Source: Prevotella sp. UBA5379 (GTDB taxonomy: Bacteria > Bacteroidota > Bacteroidia > Bacteroidales > Bacteroidaceae). Taken from it: DNA of 21,824 bases. The notes below the pieces were generated by a model, which saw only the letters and a program-made list of their open reading frames with translations, did no database searches and had not been told where the DNA came from. Positions 21,720 to 21,824 of the stretch are shown here, in pieces; position 1 is the stretch's first letter, and every line of letters starts with the position of its first letter. Where the stretch lies: the NCBI GenBank assembly GCA_002409785.1, contig DHOX01000050.1, positions 43,410-65,233 on the forward strand, read 5' to 3'. The position numbers were made by a program, and so were the translations under genes.

Positions 21720-21824
21720 GGGTTCTGATCCCTGACCGATCACTAAATAAAGGATCATTGTATAAAGTCATAAAGTCAGGGACCTTGACGCCTGATTCCG
21801 GGCGGTATAGTCATGGAGGAGCAA
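21720..21824. other. end of window, no gene supported
   Basis: 105 bases without a supported gene. It contains an 8-bp inverted repeat TCCCTGAC (21729-21736) / GTCAGGGA (21775-21782) and a tandem ATAAAGTC ATAAAGTC. An ATG at 21813 opens four codons before the edge. In related genomes I would expect ftsY near here, but nothing of it is visible. Confidence 0.6.

Noticed and set aside
21813..21824. Start of a further gene at the right edge (ATG GAG GAG CAA)
   Set aside because: Only four codons visible and no promoter element upstream; cannot be supported.
1..21824. Mobile elements, CRISPR arrays, toxin-antitoxin or defence systems, tRNA or rRNA genes
   Set aside because: Read for transposase/integrase motifs, regularly spaced repeats and tRNA-like CCA ends or cloverleaf arms; none was found.

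Overview
The window looks like a core chromosomal segment of a Bacteroidota bacterium, most likely order Bacteroidales (Bacteroides/Prevotella-like). The sequence signs are repeated promoter-like -7 elements of the TAnnTTTG type (two with a TTTG exactly 19 bases upstream), a lipoprotein whose mature end reads CSSSDD (the Bacteroidota surface-lipoprotein export signature), and lineage-typical protein forms: a 51-residue DUF4295/bL38-type protein after rpmG, a zinc-free L33, a methionine synthase without its activation domain and a GGGtGRT-family protein. I cannot name genus or species. I see no rRNA, tRNA, insertion sequence, prophage, CRISPR array or recognisable defence locus.

Layout. 1-2034: the 3' end of a DUF4377 lipoprotein gene converges on a patatin-like phospholipase gene (minus strand), which is divergent from a compact sigma-70-type factor. 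2193-5204: a membrane-anchored kinase-fold protein that has lost its catalytic Asp (predicted pseudokinase), then a DUF2156-GNAT/Eis fusion protein. 5205-5618: a 414-base gene-free stretch with a post-gene hairpin, a strong terminator, and a promoter followed about 40 bases later by another terminator, upstream of trxB. 5619-9922: trxB, then fur-like/purA (4-base overlap) and hisS, with a 13-bp hairpin between purA and hisS.

10094-13232: a redox and iron block. perR sits behind a near-perfect promoter overlapped by a dyad, and is followed by a rubrerythrin with N-terminal rubredoxin. A 15-bp bidirectional terminator separates these from a convergent two-gene operon, a NifU-like Fe-S scaffold homologue and a GGGtGRT protein of unknown function. 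13357-17871: DMP19/DUF4375 protein, smpB, metH (short form) and a HAD phosphatase-like gene, closely spaced and probably at least partly cotranscribed. 17984-20911: a small secreted protein of unknown function, map, tsaD and pncC/cinA-C, tightly packed. 20950-21719: the ribosomal operon rpmB-rpmG-DUF4295 with a textbook promoter and terminator. The last 105 bases hold no gene I can support.

Most of the window is housekeeping. The parts most worth a second look are the GGGtGRT/NifU-like pair beside the PerR-rubrerythrin unit, the pseudokinase, the short promoter-terminator unit ahead of trxB, the DUF2156-GNAT fusion and the Fur paralogue whose usual histidine metal site is replaced by Asp/Cys.
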